The notes beneath the pieces were generated by a model. The model did not search any database and had not been told where the DNA came from. It worked only from the letters and a program-made list of their open reading frames with translations. The translations under genes and the position numbers were made by a program. A stretch of DNA of 64,000 bases from Devosia riboflavina (GTDB taxonomy: Bacteria; Pseudomonadota; Alphaproteobacteria; Rhizobiales; Devosiaceae): NCBI RefSeq assembly GCF_000743575.1, contig NZ_JQGC01000020.1:1-64000 (forward strand), given 5' to 3'. Below are positions 40,053-48,597 of this stretch, piece after piece (positions within the stretch are counted from its first letter, which is position 1; each line of letters begins with the position of its first letter).

Positions 40053-41741
40053 ATGGAAACCAAGAAAATATCAGACGCACTGAGCGTCGGACCACAGCTG
40101 TATCTGACGGACCTGGCCGAAGTGGCGAAGGCGGGTTTTAAATCCATTCTCGTCAATCGACCCGATGGCGAGGGAGACGACCAACCTACATTTGCCGAGG
40201 TCGAAGCGGATGCGCGCGGCTACGGGTTGGAGGCCCGTTATGTGCCCGTCGTCCCCGGGAAGGTCGCCGATGCCGATGTCGAGGCCTTCGCGGCCGCGGT
40301 TGAGGAACTGCCCAAGCCGATCTTCGGCTTCTGCCGAACCGGAACCCGAACGACAACTCTGTGGGCGCTCTCCCAGGCCGGAAGCAGGCCGCTAACTGAA
40401 ATTCTGGGAACAGCGAAGGCTGCAGGGTACGACCTCTCCGGCGTCGCTTTGCGCATTGCCAATGGGGGACAGGTCAAGACCGATGCCCCAACCGAAAAGC
40501 ACCAGATCGTCGTGGTTGGTGGTGGTGCCGCCGGCCTGGCCGCTGCCGCGAGCCTATTGGCAAGGGCCAGCGATCTGGACATCGTCGTTATCGATCCTGC
40601 CGACATGCATTACTATCAGCCCGGCTGGACACTTGTGGGAGCGGGCGTTTTTACGCCGGAGCAGACCCGCAAGCGGCTCGCCGACCATGTTCCGCATGGT
40701 GCCAAACTGATCAAGGCCGCGGTCGTTGCGTTTGATCCAGCCAACAACGCGGTCATTCTCGAGGGTTGCCGCGTTGTCCACTACGAGCGCCTGATCGTGG
40801 CGCCCGGGCTCAAGGTCGACTGGGGGGCAATTGAAGGCTTGCCCGAAACACTGGGCAAAAACGGCGTGACCTCCAACTACCGCTATGACTTGGCATCCTA
40901 CACCTACGATCTCGTCAAGTCGCTCAATGGAGGCACGGCCCTTTTCACCCAGCCAACTATGCCGATCAAATGTGCCGGCGCGCCGCAGAAGGCGATGTAC
41001 CTGTCCTGCGACATTTGGAAGGAAAGGGGCACCCTGGGCAAAACGAAGGTCGAGTTCCTGAACGCGGGTCCCGGTCTCTTCGGCGTGGCGGACTATGTTC
41101 CTCCGCTCATGGAGTATGTGAAGGAATATGGGATCAACCTGTCGTTCGGGCACAACCTGTTCAAGATCGACGGCCCGAAAAAGATTGCTTGGTTCAAAAA
41201 GACCGACAAGGACGGAACCGTCGAGATCGTCGAGCGCAAGTTCGATATGATCCATGTGGTGCCGCCTCAGGCACCACCGGATTTCATCAGGGTCAGCCCG
41301 CTGGCGGGCGAGACCGGATGGGTGAGCGTCGATCAGGCGACCCTCCGGCACACCAAGTTCGACAACGTCTACTCATTGGGTGACGTAATGAACGCCCCCA
41401 ATGCCAAGACGGCAGCGGCTGCCCGCAAACAAGCGCCGGTGGTAGCAGAGAACCTGCTCGCCGATATGGGCCGCTCGTCGAGCCAGGACCGTGCCATTTA
41501 TGACGGCTACGGATCCTGCCCGCTGACGGTGGAGCGGGGTAAGATCATTCTGGCCGAATTCGGCTATGGTGGAAAGCGTATTCCCAGCTTCCCGAAATGG
41601 CTCATCAACGATCTGAAGCCATCGCGCCTGGCCTGGTTTCTCAAGGAGAGGCTGCTGCCGCCGATCTATTGGCAGGCCATGCTCAAAGGGCGTGAACCGA
41701 TGGCCAAGCCCAAGCATGAAAAGATCGCTTCAGCGGAATGA
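40053..41741 (+). CDS. DUF442 phosphatase-like domain fused to sulfide:quinone oxidoreductase
   Basis: A 562-residue fusion. Residues about 1-110 form a DUF442 (TIGR01244) rhodanese/phosphatase-like domain with the P-loop GFCRTGTRTT. From about 145 a flavoprotein follows, with VVVGGGAAGLAAAASLL and a late LGDVMNAPNAKTAAAA. Candidate SQR Cys residues are in PIKCAGAPQKAMYLSCD and in YGSCPLTV. It should oxidise sulfide to bound sulfane sulfur and pass electrons to quinone, with the N-terminal domain taking the sulfur. A lone DUF442 gene exists at 51486. Confidence 0.9.
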   Translation: METKKISDALSVGPQLYLTDLAEVAKAGFKSILVNRPDGEGDDQPTFAEVEADARGYGLEARYVPVVPGKVADADVEAFAAAVEELPKPIFGFCRTGTRTTTLWALSQAGSRPLTEILGTAKAAGYDLSGVALRIANGGQVKTDAPTEKHQIVVVGGGAAGLAAAASLLARASDLDIVVIDPADMHYYQPGWTLVGAGVFTPEQTRKRLADHVPHGAKLIKAAVVAFDPANNAVILEGCRVVHYERLIVAPGLKVDWGAIEGLPETLGKNGVTSNYRYDLASYTYDLVKSLNGGTALFTQPTMPIKCAGAPQKAMYLSCDIWKERGTLGKTKVEFLNAGPGLFGVADYVPPLMEYVKEYGINLSFGHNLFKIDGPKKIAWFKKTDKDGTVEIVERKFDMIHVVPPQAPPDFIRVSPLAGETGWVSVDQATLRHTKFDNVYSLGDVMNAPNAKTAAAARKQAPVVAENLLADMGRSSSQDRAIYDGYGSCPLTVERGKIILAEFGYGGKRIPSFPKWLINDLKPSRLAWFLKERLLPPIYWQAMLKGREPMAKPKHEKIASAE

Positions 41742-41752
41742 TCGACTGCGAT

Positions 41753-41773
41753 GGCGCGGGTTACGCCCGCGCC
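41753..41773. terminator. Bidirectional terminator-like hairpin
   Basis: A perfect 8-bp stem GGCGCGGG / CCCGCGCC with loop ttacg, between the convergent SQR and methyltransferase genes; it overlaps the stop codon of the latter. Confidence 0.55.
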
Positions 41774-42384
41774 AACTCAAGCGGCTTGGTCGCCACCAGA
41801 TCGATCAATGCAGACATGCCGTGGTGTCCCGTGCCTTCCGCAATCTCGGCATCGTAGCTTAGGAGGCTGGTGATGGTGAGCGTTTGGAAGGCCTTTTCCA
41901 GCAACGCTTCGGTGTAAAGGTTCTCCTCGGTCCTGGGCCCGCCGGTGCCAAATGCCAGTTGCTCGGGCCGATAGCCGTGCAGCAGCAAGGTTCCGCCCGG
42001 ACGCAAGGCCTTGATCATGCCGGCGAAAATTGCGTCGCGCAGAGCAGGACCCGCAAACTGGATGAATATGCCGACCACGATATCGAAGTGCTCATCGGGC
42101 CAGTCGTATTCTGCCAGATCCACCACTTCGGTGGTGATCGAAACGCCGCGGCTTTTGGCGAGTGCCTGCGCCTTGCCCAAGCCAATCGCCGACGCATCGA
42201 TGGAGTGGACAGCCAGCCCCTGCTCCGCCAGCCAAACGCCGTTGCGGCCCTCACCATCGGCGACGGCGAGAGCCGAGCTACGTTCTTTCACGATTTCAGC
42301 GTGGCGGCGCAGGAAATCGCTCGGTTCTTCTCCGAACAAATATTCAGCCCGGTCGTAGCGCTCATCCCAGTCAGTGCGTGTCAT
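41761..42384 (-). CDS. Class I SAM methyltransferase (TehB/thiol-type)
   Basis: A 207-residue methyltransferase of the TehB-like group. It starts WDERYDRAEYLFGEEPSDFL, has the SAM site VADGEGRNGVWLAE in which the Gly-rich loop is GEGRN, then DASAIGLGKA and GGTLLLHGY. TehB relatives methylate tellurite, selenite or small thiols. In a sulfide cluster, methylation of a thiol is possible. The inner ATG at 42382-42384 matches the family start. Confidence 0.8.
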   Translation of the reverse strand: MTRTDWDERYDRAEYLFGEEPSDFLRRHAEIVKERSSALAVADGEGRNGVWLAEQGLAVHSIDASAIGLGKAQALAKSRGVSITTEVVDLAEYDWPDEHFDIVVGIFIQFAGPALRDAIFAGMIKALRPGGTLLLHGYRPEQLAFGTGGPRTEENLYTEALLEKAFQTLTITSLLSYDAEIAEGTGHHGMSALIDLVATKPLELARA

Positions 42385-42417
42385 TCGCGCGTATCCCGCT
42401 CCTATCCGTTTGCCCAA

Positions 42418-43065
42418 TCAGACGCCGAGCTCCTGGCGGGCTGCAGCCACGACTTCGCGAAAACCTGCCAAGTCGAGCGCTGAGCCGACGAAGAACGGGC
42501 CGACGAGATAGGAAGGTGTTCCCGTCAAACCGATTTCGTCAGCTATCTTGGTGTTGGCACGCAACTGGTCAAGCAACGCAGGCCCTTTAGCTGCAATGGT
42601 AGCATCGACCTTGACCATATCAACATCAGACGCTTCAAGAGCCTCACGCATCCCTTGTTCGGTAATGCCTCGACCGGGAATGGCCATAAGCGCATCATGG
42701 GCTGCGAGGTACTGCCCGTTTTCGTGTGCTGCGAGTGCAGCCTGACCACCATAGACCGATGCCTCGGTCAGGATGGGCCAATCCTTAAATACCACACGAA
42801 GTTTGTCGTCGGTCGCCATCAACTCCTTGAGATATGGAGCACTCTGCTTGCAGAAAGGGCAATTGTAATCAAGAAATCCAACCATGGTTAGGTTGGCATC
42901 CGCCGGGCCGAAAACCGGCGTCCCAGGCGTTGCAAAAATTGCTTCAAGGTCGAGAGGTCCGTCCTGCGCAGATGCAACACTTGGTTTTCCAAGCCAGAGT
43001 GCCAGTGGGGCCATCATGGCAAGTTTGGTCACGGCACGGCGCGAGAGTTGCTTTTGCATGGGCAT
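42418..43065 (-). CDS. DsbA-like/ScsC-like periplasmic thiol oxidoreductase
   Basis: A 215-residue protein with a twin-Arg-type start (LSRRAVTKLAMM) and a signal peptide ending at SVASA. The thioredoxin-fold domain carries the active site FLDYNCPFCKQ and the cis-Pro in LTGTPSYLV. The CPFC site is that of DsbG/ScsC-like isomerases or reductases. With dsbD and a TlpA-like gene nearby, it resembles the Scs copper-tolerance set. A perfect CTTAAG-N5-CTTAAG box lies 37 bp upstream in the divergent gap. Confidence 0.88.
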   Translation of the reverse strand: MPMQKQLSRRAVTKLAMMAPLALWLGKPSVASAQDGPLDLEAIFATPGTPVFGPADANLTMVGFLDYNCPFCKQSAPYLKELMATDDKLRVVFKDWPILTEASVYGGQAALAAHENGQYLAAHDALMAIPGRGITEQGMREALEASDVDMVKVDATIAAKGPALLDQLRANTKIADEIGLTGTPSYLVGPFFVGSALDLAGFREVVAAARQELGV

Positions 43066-43101
43066 TTTCCTTTTCGTCGGCCTCCAAAGCATTCTCGACG
43101 C

Positions 43102-43118
43102 CTTAAGCCAGCCTTAAG
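43102..43118. promoter_or_regulatory. PmrA/QseB-type box, perfect
   Basis: CTTAAG, 5 bp (ccagc), CTTAAG, between the DsbA-like gene (minus) and the response regulator gene (plus). Because CTTAAG is its own reverse complement, the site can serve both directions. It suggests self-control by the adjacent two-component system. Confidence 0.75.
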
Positions 43119-43165
43119 TGCGGTCGCATGGTCGTGTTAAGAAACGTCAAATCCTGGAGCCGGTG

Positions 43166-43825
43166 ATGCGTATTCTCGTGGTTGAAGACGATGACATCCT
43201 GCGAGACGGCCTCGAGGTCGGACTGCGCATTGCAGGGTTCTCGGCGGAAACGGTCGCGTCGCTTGCTGATGCACGTGCGGGACTCGCCGCTGGCCGCTTT
43301 GACGTAATCGTGCTCGATCTGATGCTGCCGGACGGGTCGGGCCTGGACCTGCTCGATGAAATCAGGCGCTCCGGATCGGACGATCCAGTCTTGCTTCTCA
43401 CGGCCAGGGACAAGGTCGAGGATCGTATCGCCGGACTTGATCACGGGGCAGACGACTACCTCGTCAAACCCTTCGATCTCGACGAGCTAGCGGCTCGCCT
43501 ACGGGCGCTTGTTCGTCGGGTTAACGGCCGAGCACAGGCCTATTTGGTCTGGGACCACATCCAGATCGTGCCTGCGACCATGGAGTTATCGGTGTCGGGG
43601 ACGCCCGTGTCTGTGTCACGCCGGGAATTCGCGGTGCTGCAATCCCTCATGGAATCGCCAACGGTTATCCAATCCAAGAGGGCCCTCGAGGAGAAGCTCT
43701 ACGGTTGGCAGGAAGAGATCGAAAGCAATGCCATCGAGGTGCATATCCATCACCTGCGTCAAAAAGTGGGACGTGACGCGATCGAAACTGTTCGCGGCTT
43801 GGGTTATCGCATGAGGAAAGCCTGA
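43166..43825 (+). CDS. QseB/PmrA-like response regulator
   Basis: A 219-residue OmpR-family regulator: LVVEDDDILRDGL, the Asp in IVLDLMLPDGSG, the Lys in YLVKPFDLDELAARLRAL, here cited around KPFDLDE, and a winged helix with SRREFAVLQ and VEVHIHHLRQK-type recognition. The ATG at 43166 has GGAG 6 bp ahead; an earlier ATG would overlap the CTTAAG box. It is the likely binder of the CTTAAG boxes in this region. Confidence 0.92.
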   Translation: MRILVVEDDDILRDGLEVGLRIAGFSAETVASLADARAGLAAGRFDVIVLDLMLPDGSGLDLLDEIRRSGSDDPVLLLTARDKVEDRIAGLDHGADDYLVKPFDLDELAARLRALVRRVNGRAQAYLVWDHIQIVPATMELSVSGTPVSVSRREFAVLQSLMESPTVIQSKRALEEKLYGWQEEIESNAIEVHIHHLRQKVGRDAIETVRGLGYRMRKA

Positions 43826-45168
43826 TGACCCTGTCGATACGAGCGCGCCTCTTTGCCATCCTGATGGTCGCGACCAGCGTCGTGTGGCTATCCGCCGTCG
43901 CCTGGATCTATTTCAGCACGACGAGGGAAGTGGAGCGCGTGCTCGACGCTCGGCTCAGCGAGGCGGCACGAATGGTCTCCTCCCTGGTATCAAGCAGAGA
44001 AATCACCGTTGCCGACGCGGCCGACAGCATCGCCTCGCTTTCTCCGGCACCGTCTCACGTCCCCTATGACCGGCAGCTGTCCTGCCAACTTTGGTCCTTT
44101 GACGGGGATTTGGTTGGTCGATCAGACGGGGCTCCGACGTCCGCCCTGTCCGAACACAACGATGGCTTCGCCGAAACGATCATCGACGGCGAGCGTTGGC
44201 GGGTTTTTGCCATTGAGAATGCCGAGGTCGGCGTGCGGGTATTGGTGGGCGACAGTCTGGCATTGCGTGACCGGCTGGTGGGAGATGTCATCAAGGGGTT
44301 GCTGATCCCCGCCGCACTGATCCTGCCACTTATGGCGGCCATGATCCTGGTGAGTGTCAACCGCGGTCTCCGGCCCGTGGACGCAGTTGCAGCTGAGCTG
44401 ACCGCCAGGGGCGCTAACGCACTTGAACCTATATCGGGTGAAGCCCCTCAAGAGATCAGGCCGATGTTGTCGGCGCTGAACGACTTGCTGGAACGTGTGC
44501 GCTCGGCACGTGAACGTGAGCGCAATTTCACGGCGTTCGCTGCCCATGAATTGCGTACCCCCCTCACAGGCTTGCGAACGCAAGCCCAGATCGCATCACG
44601 AACGGACGACCCGGTGATTCAACGCAAAGCGTTGGACAAGATCGTCGCGGGTGTCGATCGGACCGCGCGTATGGTTCGCCAACTCCTTTCCATGTCGACA
44701 GTCGATGCCACGAACAAGGATGCGCGACCGGAGCCACTGGACGCCGAAGCGGCCATCCGTTCGCTCGTTGCAAGCCTTGTGCTGCCATCGGGGGTGGAGA
44801 TCGAAGGCATACACACACTGGCAGCTGCTCCCATTGCGGTCTCTCCCGCTGCCTTCGACTTGATGATGCGCAATCTCCTGGAAAACGCCATTGCGCATTC
44901 TCCTGCAAATGGCGTCGTCCGGATAGTTGTCCAGGTGGTCGGCCACGGTCTGGAGATTAAGGTGTCAGACGATGGTCCAGGCATGGATGAGGATGAACTC
45001 AAGCATGCCACCGAGCGGTTCTTTCGTGGAAAGAACCACACGGAAATCGGCAGCGGCCTTGGCCTTTCCATCGTGGAATCCGCGGCCCTCCAGGCTGGCG
45101 GCAGCCTCACGCTCGCCAACAGGCTCCCACATGGCCTTGTGGTGACGCTCGTTCTGCCGCGGGCATAA
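43825..45168 (+). CDS. QseC/PmrB-like sensor kinase
   Basis: A 447-residue membrane kinase with two membrane segments (about 10-30 and 152-172) and a 120-residue periplasmic domain. That domain has a single Cys in RQLSCQLW. HAMP follows, then the H-box FAAHELRTPLTGL and G-boxes DDGPGMDEDE and IGSGLGLSIVES. The start overlaps the regulator stop by 1 bp. The domain size and box recognised by its partner point to the QseC group; the signal is unknown. Confidence 0.92.
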   Translation: MTLSIRARLFAILMVATSVVWLSAVAWIYFSTTREVERVLDARLSEAARMVSSLVSSREITVADAADSIASLSPAPSHVPYDRQLSCQLWSFDGDLVGRSDGAPTSALSEHNDGFAETIIDGERWRVFAIENAEVGVRVLVGDSLALRDRLVGDVIKGLLIPAALILPLMAAMILVSVNRGLRPVDAVAAELTARGANALEPISGEAPQEIRPMLSALNDLLERVRSARERERNFTAFAAHELRTPLTGLRTQAQIASRTDDPVIQRKALDKIVAGVDRTARMVRQLLSMSTVDATNKDARPEPLDAEAAIRSLVASLVLPSGVEIEGIHTLAAAPIAVSPAAFDLMMRNLLENAIAHSPANGVVRIVVQVVGHGLEIKVSDDGPGMDEDELKHATERFFRGKNHTEIGSGLGLSIVESAALQAGGSLTLANRLPHGLVVTLVLPRA

Positions 45169-45180
45169 GTCTCCCTTAAG
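45164..45180. promoter_or_regulatory. PmrA/QseB-type box before dsbD
   Basis: CATAAG, 5 bp (tctcc), CTTAAG, 46 bp before the dsbD start; its left repeat lies in the kinase stop region. One mismatch from the perfect box. Confidence 0.45.
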
Positions 45181-45225
45181 TTGGGGGCAACAAACGACGG
45201 ATAGTTCCTTCCGCCGGAGACCCCT

Positions 45226-46998
45226 ATGTCGGTATTTCAAAAACTTGCTGCCATCGCCCTGATGGCCCTCTTTGTTCTGGCGGGTCCTGTCGGCGCCCAG
45301 CAAGCCCAGCCACTCCCGGTGGAAGAGGCTTTCAAGGTTTCGCTTATGGCATCAGGATCCGGTGTAGAGGTGGTGCTCAATGTTGCCCCCGGATATTATC
45401 TTTATCGTGACCAAATTTCGTTGGCCGATGCAGAAGGCCAGGCTGTTGCGCTGCAACTTCCTTCCGGCGTCACAAAGGATGACCCTACTTTTGGGCGCAC
45501 CGAAATTTTCCATGACCGTCTGAGTTTCCCCTTGCCGGAAGCCACCGCGGGAAAATTCATACTGGCCTACCAAGGCTGCAAGGACGGCAGCATCTGCTAT
45601 CCACCCGTTCGCCGGTCGCTTGATGCTGATGCCGTTGCAGTTGGGTCGGTTGAGGGACCGTCCTTCCTCACAGAATCCTCCGAAGCACTCGGCGCTGCGA
45701 CGCCCATCCGCGTTGCAACAGAGACCGGTGGCTCGCTCCTGACCGATCTGATGGGCCGCGGCGGGGCCCTGATGGTCATCGGTGCATTCCTTGCTTTCGG
45801 CGTTGCGTTGGCCTTTACCCCATGCGTTTTTCCTATGTATCCAATCCTGGCGGGTACATTGACCCAGGCAGGGCAACGCCTATCGATGCCCAAGGCATTC
45901 GGTATCTCACTGGTCTATGTCCTCGGCATGGCCACAGCGTTTGGGATGTTGGGCCTGGTCGCCGCCTGGTCAGGTCAAAATCTGCAGATGGTTTTGCAAT
46001 CGCCATGGGCGATCGGTGGCGTAGTTGTGTTGTTCATCACGTTGGCGATCTCGATGTTCGGCGCGTTCGAGCTTCAGCTTCCCAGTGCATGGATGACAAC
46101 AATCAGCCGAGTGGGCGGACGCAATGGTGCCGCCGGAGCCGCGATGATGGGTTTTCTCTCTGCTCTCATAGTGGGGCCCTGTGTCACGGCCCCTTTGGCA
46201 GCGGCGTTGCTCTACATTGCGCAGACCGGCGACGCGACACTGGGGGCGGCGGCCCTATTCGCCCTTGGTATCGGCAAGGGCATTCCGCTGATTGTTTTCG
46301 GCACTGTGGGTGGCCGTGTCATGCCACGCGCTGGGTCCTGGATGGTACGGGTCAAGCACGCTTTCGGTTTTGTCTTTCTGGGCGGTGCCATCTGGATGTC
46401 AGAACGGCTGCTGCCAGCACAATTGACCACCGGGGCATGGTCGCTTTTGGCGGCAACCGTTGCGATCTACTTCATTGTAGTCGCCTTGGGCAGCAACGGT
46501 GTTCGACGCCTGGTACCGACCGCATTGGGTGTTGCCGGCCTGGGCCTTGCAGGGTTTACGGCAATGGCTGCTATTGGTGGCCAAAATCCCGCTGACATGT
46601 TGACGGGACGACAGTCTTCTCTGTCTGGCAAGGAAATGGTTTCGGAAACAGTTTCGGGAATCGATGCCCTAACTGTCGCGCTCGAGGCCAGTGATGGTCA
46701 GGGGCGTCTGGTCTATCTGACCGCAGATTGGTGCATCTCTTGCGCGGTACTCGATCGTGAGATTTGGACCAACCCCACAGCGTTGGCGGGACTGAATGAA
46801 ACGAGACTGATCAAACTAGATGTGACGAAGAACACCGCTGAAGACCGGGCAATGCTGAGTCAGCTTAAGGCGTTTGGACCACCTACTCTTCTTTTTGTAG
46901 ATGGCAGCGGGGCTGAGGTGGAAGCAACTCGACTCGTCGGGGAATTTGATATCGATGCGTTTCGTACCCAGGCGCAACGTGCCGGCTTCCTGCCATGA
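45226..46998 (+). CDS. dsbD: Thiol:disulfide interchange protein DsbD
   Basis: A 590-residue, three-part protein. After a signal peptide comes the N-terminal periplasmic domain with the Cys pair CKDGSIC, matching the DsbD alpha-domain form. About eight membrane segments follow with FTPCVFPMYP and GPCVTAPLAA. The C-terminal thioredoxin domain has WCISCAVLDRE. It brings reducing power from cytosolic thioredoxin to periplasmic partners. GGAG before the ATG; ATGA overlap with the next gene. Confidence 0.95.
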   Translation: MSVFQKLAAIALMALFVLAGPVGAQQAQPLPVEEAFKVSLMASGSGVEVVLNVAPGYYLYRDQISLADAEGQAVALQLPSGVTKDDPTFGRTEIFHDRLSFPLPEATAGKFILAYQGCKDGSICYPPVRRSLDADAVAVGSVEGPSFLTESSEALGAATPIRVATETGGSLLTDLMGRGGALMVIGAFLAFGVALAFTPCVFPMYPILAGTLTQAGQRLSMPKAFGISLVYVLGMATAFGMLGLVAAWSGQNLQMVLQSPWAIGGVVVLFITLAISMFGAFELQLPSAWMTTISRVGGRNGAAGAAMMGFLSALIVGPCVTAPLAAALLYIAQTGDATLGAAALFALGIGKGIPLIVFGTVGGRVMPRAGSWMVRVKHAFGFVFLGGAIWMSERLLPAQLTTGAWSLLAATVAIYFIVVALGSNGVRRLVPTALGVAGLGLAGFTAMAAIGGQNPADMLTGRQSSLSGKEMVSETVSGIDALTVALEASDGQGRLVYLTADWCISCAVLDREIWTNPTALAGLNETRLIKLDVTKNTAEDRAMLSQLKAFGPPTLLFVDGSGAEVEATRLVGEFDIDAFRTQAQRAGFLP

Positions 46999-47798
46999 GT
47001 GCCGTATCAATCGGGCCGTTGCTGTTCGCCACCGAGCGCTTCGCCGCCATCCTTGGCATCGGCGCTTTCTTTCTGGCGCTGCCTATCCTGGCGCGACTGT
47101 TTAAAAGCGATGCTGCTCGATACGGGTTTGGTGCGGTAGTTGCTGGTCTCCTGGCAGCCCGGCTGGGACACGTACTCCTCAACTGGCAGACATTCATCAT
47201 CGAACCGCTTCGGGTGTTTTTTGTCTGGCAAGGCGGTTTTGAGCTGTTTGCAGGTCTTGCCGGGCTCATACTTTACGGCGCATTGCGCGTAAAACGCTGG
47301 AGCGGCGCAGCGACACTGACTGGGTCTACGGCTGTCGGTTTTGGCATTTGGGGGATGGTCCTGCTTCTGACCCGCTACAGTGTCGGCGTGCCCCTTCCCG
47401 AACAGCCGCTTATGCATCAAGTCACGGGCGAAGCAATTGCGTTGTCGAGTTTCGCGGGCAAACCCATGGTGATCAACCTATGGGCCAGCTGGTGCCCGCC
47501 TTGCGTACGCGAGCTGCCCTTATTGAGCGAAGTGGCCGCACAAACACCCGAGGTCACCTTCGCGTTCGTCAATCAGGGCGACCCTGTACAAACGATCGCC
47601 GAATTCTTGAGGCAGCAGGATATCGTGTTGGACGTTTCCGTGGTCGACGAGACCTGGCAGACATCGACGCATTACGGAGCGAAAGGCCTCCCAACTACGC
47701 TCTTCATCGACGCGCAGGGCCGTGTCGTTGACACTGTGGTCGGCGAGGTTTCCCCTGAAAGCCTCGCTGCACATTTGGACCTGATAGTGCCGGACTGA
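46995..47798 (+). CDS. Lgt-like membrane domain fused to TlpA thioredoxin
   Basis: A 267-residue protein. Residues about 1-125 hold four membrane segments whose middle (ARLGHVLLNWQTFIIEPL, then VFFVWQGGFELFAGLAGL) resembles part of Lgt. From about 135 a TlpA-type thioredoxin domain follows with INLWASWCPPCVRELP and the cis-Pro in GLPTTLFID. It likely takes electrons from DsbD and serves as the ScsD-like member. Whether the first part has enzyme activity is unknown. Confidence 0.85.
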   Translation: MSAVSIGPLLFATERFAAILGIGAFFLALPILARLFKSDAARYGFGAVVAGLLAARLGHVLLNWQTFIIEPLRVFFVWQGGFELFAGLAGLILYGALRVKRWSGAATLTGSTAVGFGIWGMVLLLTRYSVGVPLPEQPLMHQVTGEAIALSSFAGKPMVINLWASWCPPCVRELPLLSEVAAQTPEVTFAFVNQGDPVQTIAEFLRQQDIVLDVSVVDETWQTSTHYGAKGLPTTLFIDAQGRVVDTVVGEVSPESLAAHLDLIVPD

Positions 47799-47800
47799 GA

Positions 47801-47826
47801 GCAGCCCCGCCCTCGGGCGGGGCTGC
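47801..47826. terminator. Bidirectional terminator, perfect 12-bp stem
   Basis: GCAGCCCCGCCC, tc, GGGCGGGGCTGC: a perfect inverted repeat with a 2-base loop, between the convergent TlpA and L,D-transpeptidase genes. No clear T run. Confidence 0.65.
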
Positions 47827-47830
47827 AGGG

Positions 47831-48514
47831 TCACACCACAAGGATCGGCGAGCCATCGCGGACAGCGTTCGCGAGATGGATGACGTCCTGATGCAGGAGC
47901 CTGACGCACCCCGAAGAAACGGCCTGACCGATTGATGCTTCGTCGCCCGAGCTGTGCACACGGTACAGGGTGTCTTTGTTACCCTGGTGGATGTAGAGGG
48001 CACGTGCGCCGAGGGCGTTCTCTATCCCGGGCGGCTGGCCCTCCCGATAGATCTCCAATTCAGGTTGACGCATGATCATGGACTCTGGCGGAGTCCAGAC
48101 CGGCCATTCACGCTTGTAAGCGATATGCGCCCGGCCGGCCCACTCGAAACCGGCGCGGCCAATACCTGCGCCATAGCGGGTCGCCATTCCGTCATCATGC
48201 ACATGATAGAGCAGGCGGTCGGCGGTATGGACCACGACGGAGCCTGGTTTTTCCCCGGTGGGATCGGGTACCCGCTGTCGCCAATATTTAGGATCCACCG
48301 CGGCGATATCGGCTGCGGGGATCGGGAATTTTTCCTCCGGCATTGCTCGATACATATAGGCCACATCGGGCGGTACGATGGGGCGAATGGGTTCGGCTGC
48401 GACCGCGAGACGTTGCGGGGTGGTCGTCGTGCAGCCAGCGGCCAGCAATGCAAGACTTGTGCCGCCCAACATCACAAAAGCGCGGCGAGAGGGATTGAAA
48501 GGTGTTTCGGACAT
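47831..48514 (-). CDS. L,D-transpeptidase lipoprotein (copy 2)
   Basis: A 227-residue YkuD-family enzyme with a twin-Arg-like start (PSRRAFVMLGG) and a lipobox (LLAAGC). The active site reads YRVHSSGDE and AVSSGCVRLL. Compared with copy 1 it shares EKFPI/V, the KREWP motif, RALY and the terminal DVI stretch. A looser CTTA-type box lies 43 bp upstream. Terminates against the hairpin at 47801. Confidence 0.88.
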   Translation of the reverse strand: MSETPFNPSRRAFVMLGGTSLALLAAGCTTTTPQRLAVAAEPIRPIVPPDVAYMYRAMPEEKFPIPAADIAAVDPKYWRQRVPDPTGEKPGSVVVHTADRLLYHVHDDGMATRYGAGIGRAGFEWAGRAHIAYKREWPVWTPPESMIMRQPELEIYREGQPPGIENALGARALYIHQGNKDTLYRVHSSGDEASIGQAVSSGCVRLLHQDVIHLANAVRDGSPILVV

Positions 48515-48556
48515 GAATGCTCCAACATTGAGGTTGGAGACGAATTCAAGAGTAAC

Positions 48557-48573
48557 CTTAGGACAGGCTTACG
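48557..48573. promoter_or_regulatory. PmrA/QseB-like box before L,D-transpeptidase 2
   Basis: CTTAGG, 5 bp (acagg), CTTACG. Each repeat has one or two changes, but the surrounding CCTTA...CAGGCTTA matches the box before transpeptidase 1, including the CAGG in the spacer. Confidence 0.45.
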
Positions 48574-48597
48574 GGCCGCCTGGTGGTCAGTTCAGGG

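Noticed and set aside
46867..46872. CTTAAG inside dsbD
   Set aside because: A single hexamer within coding sequence without a partner at the 11-bp repeat distance, so not counted as a regulatory box.
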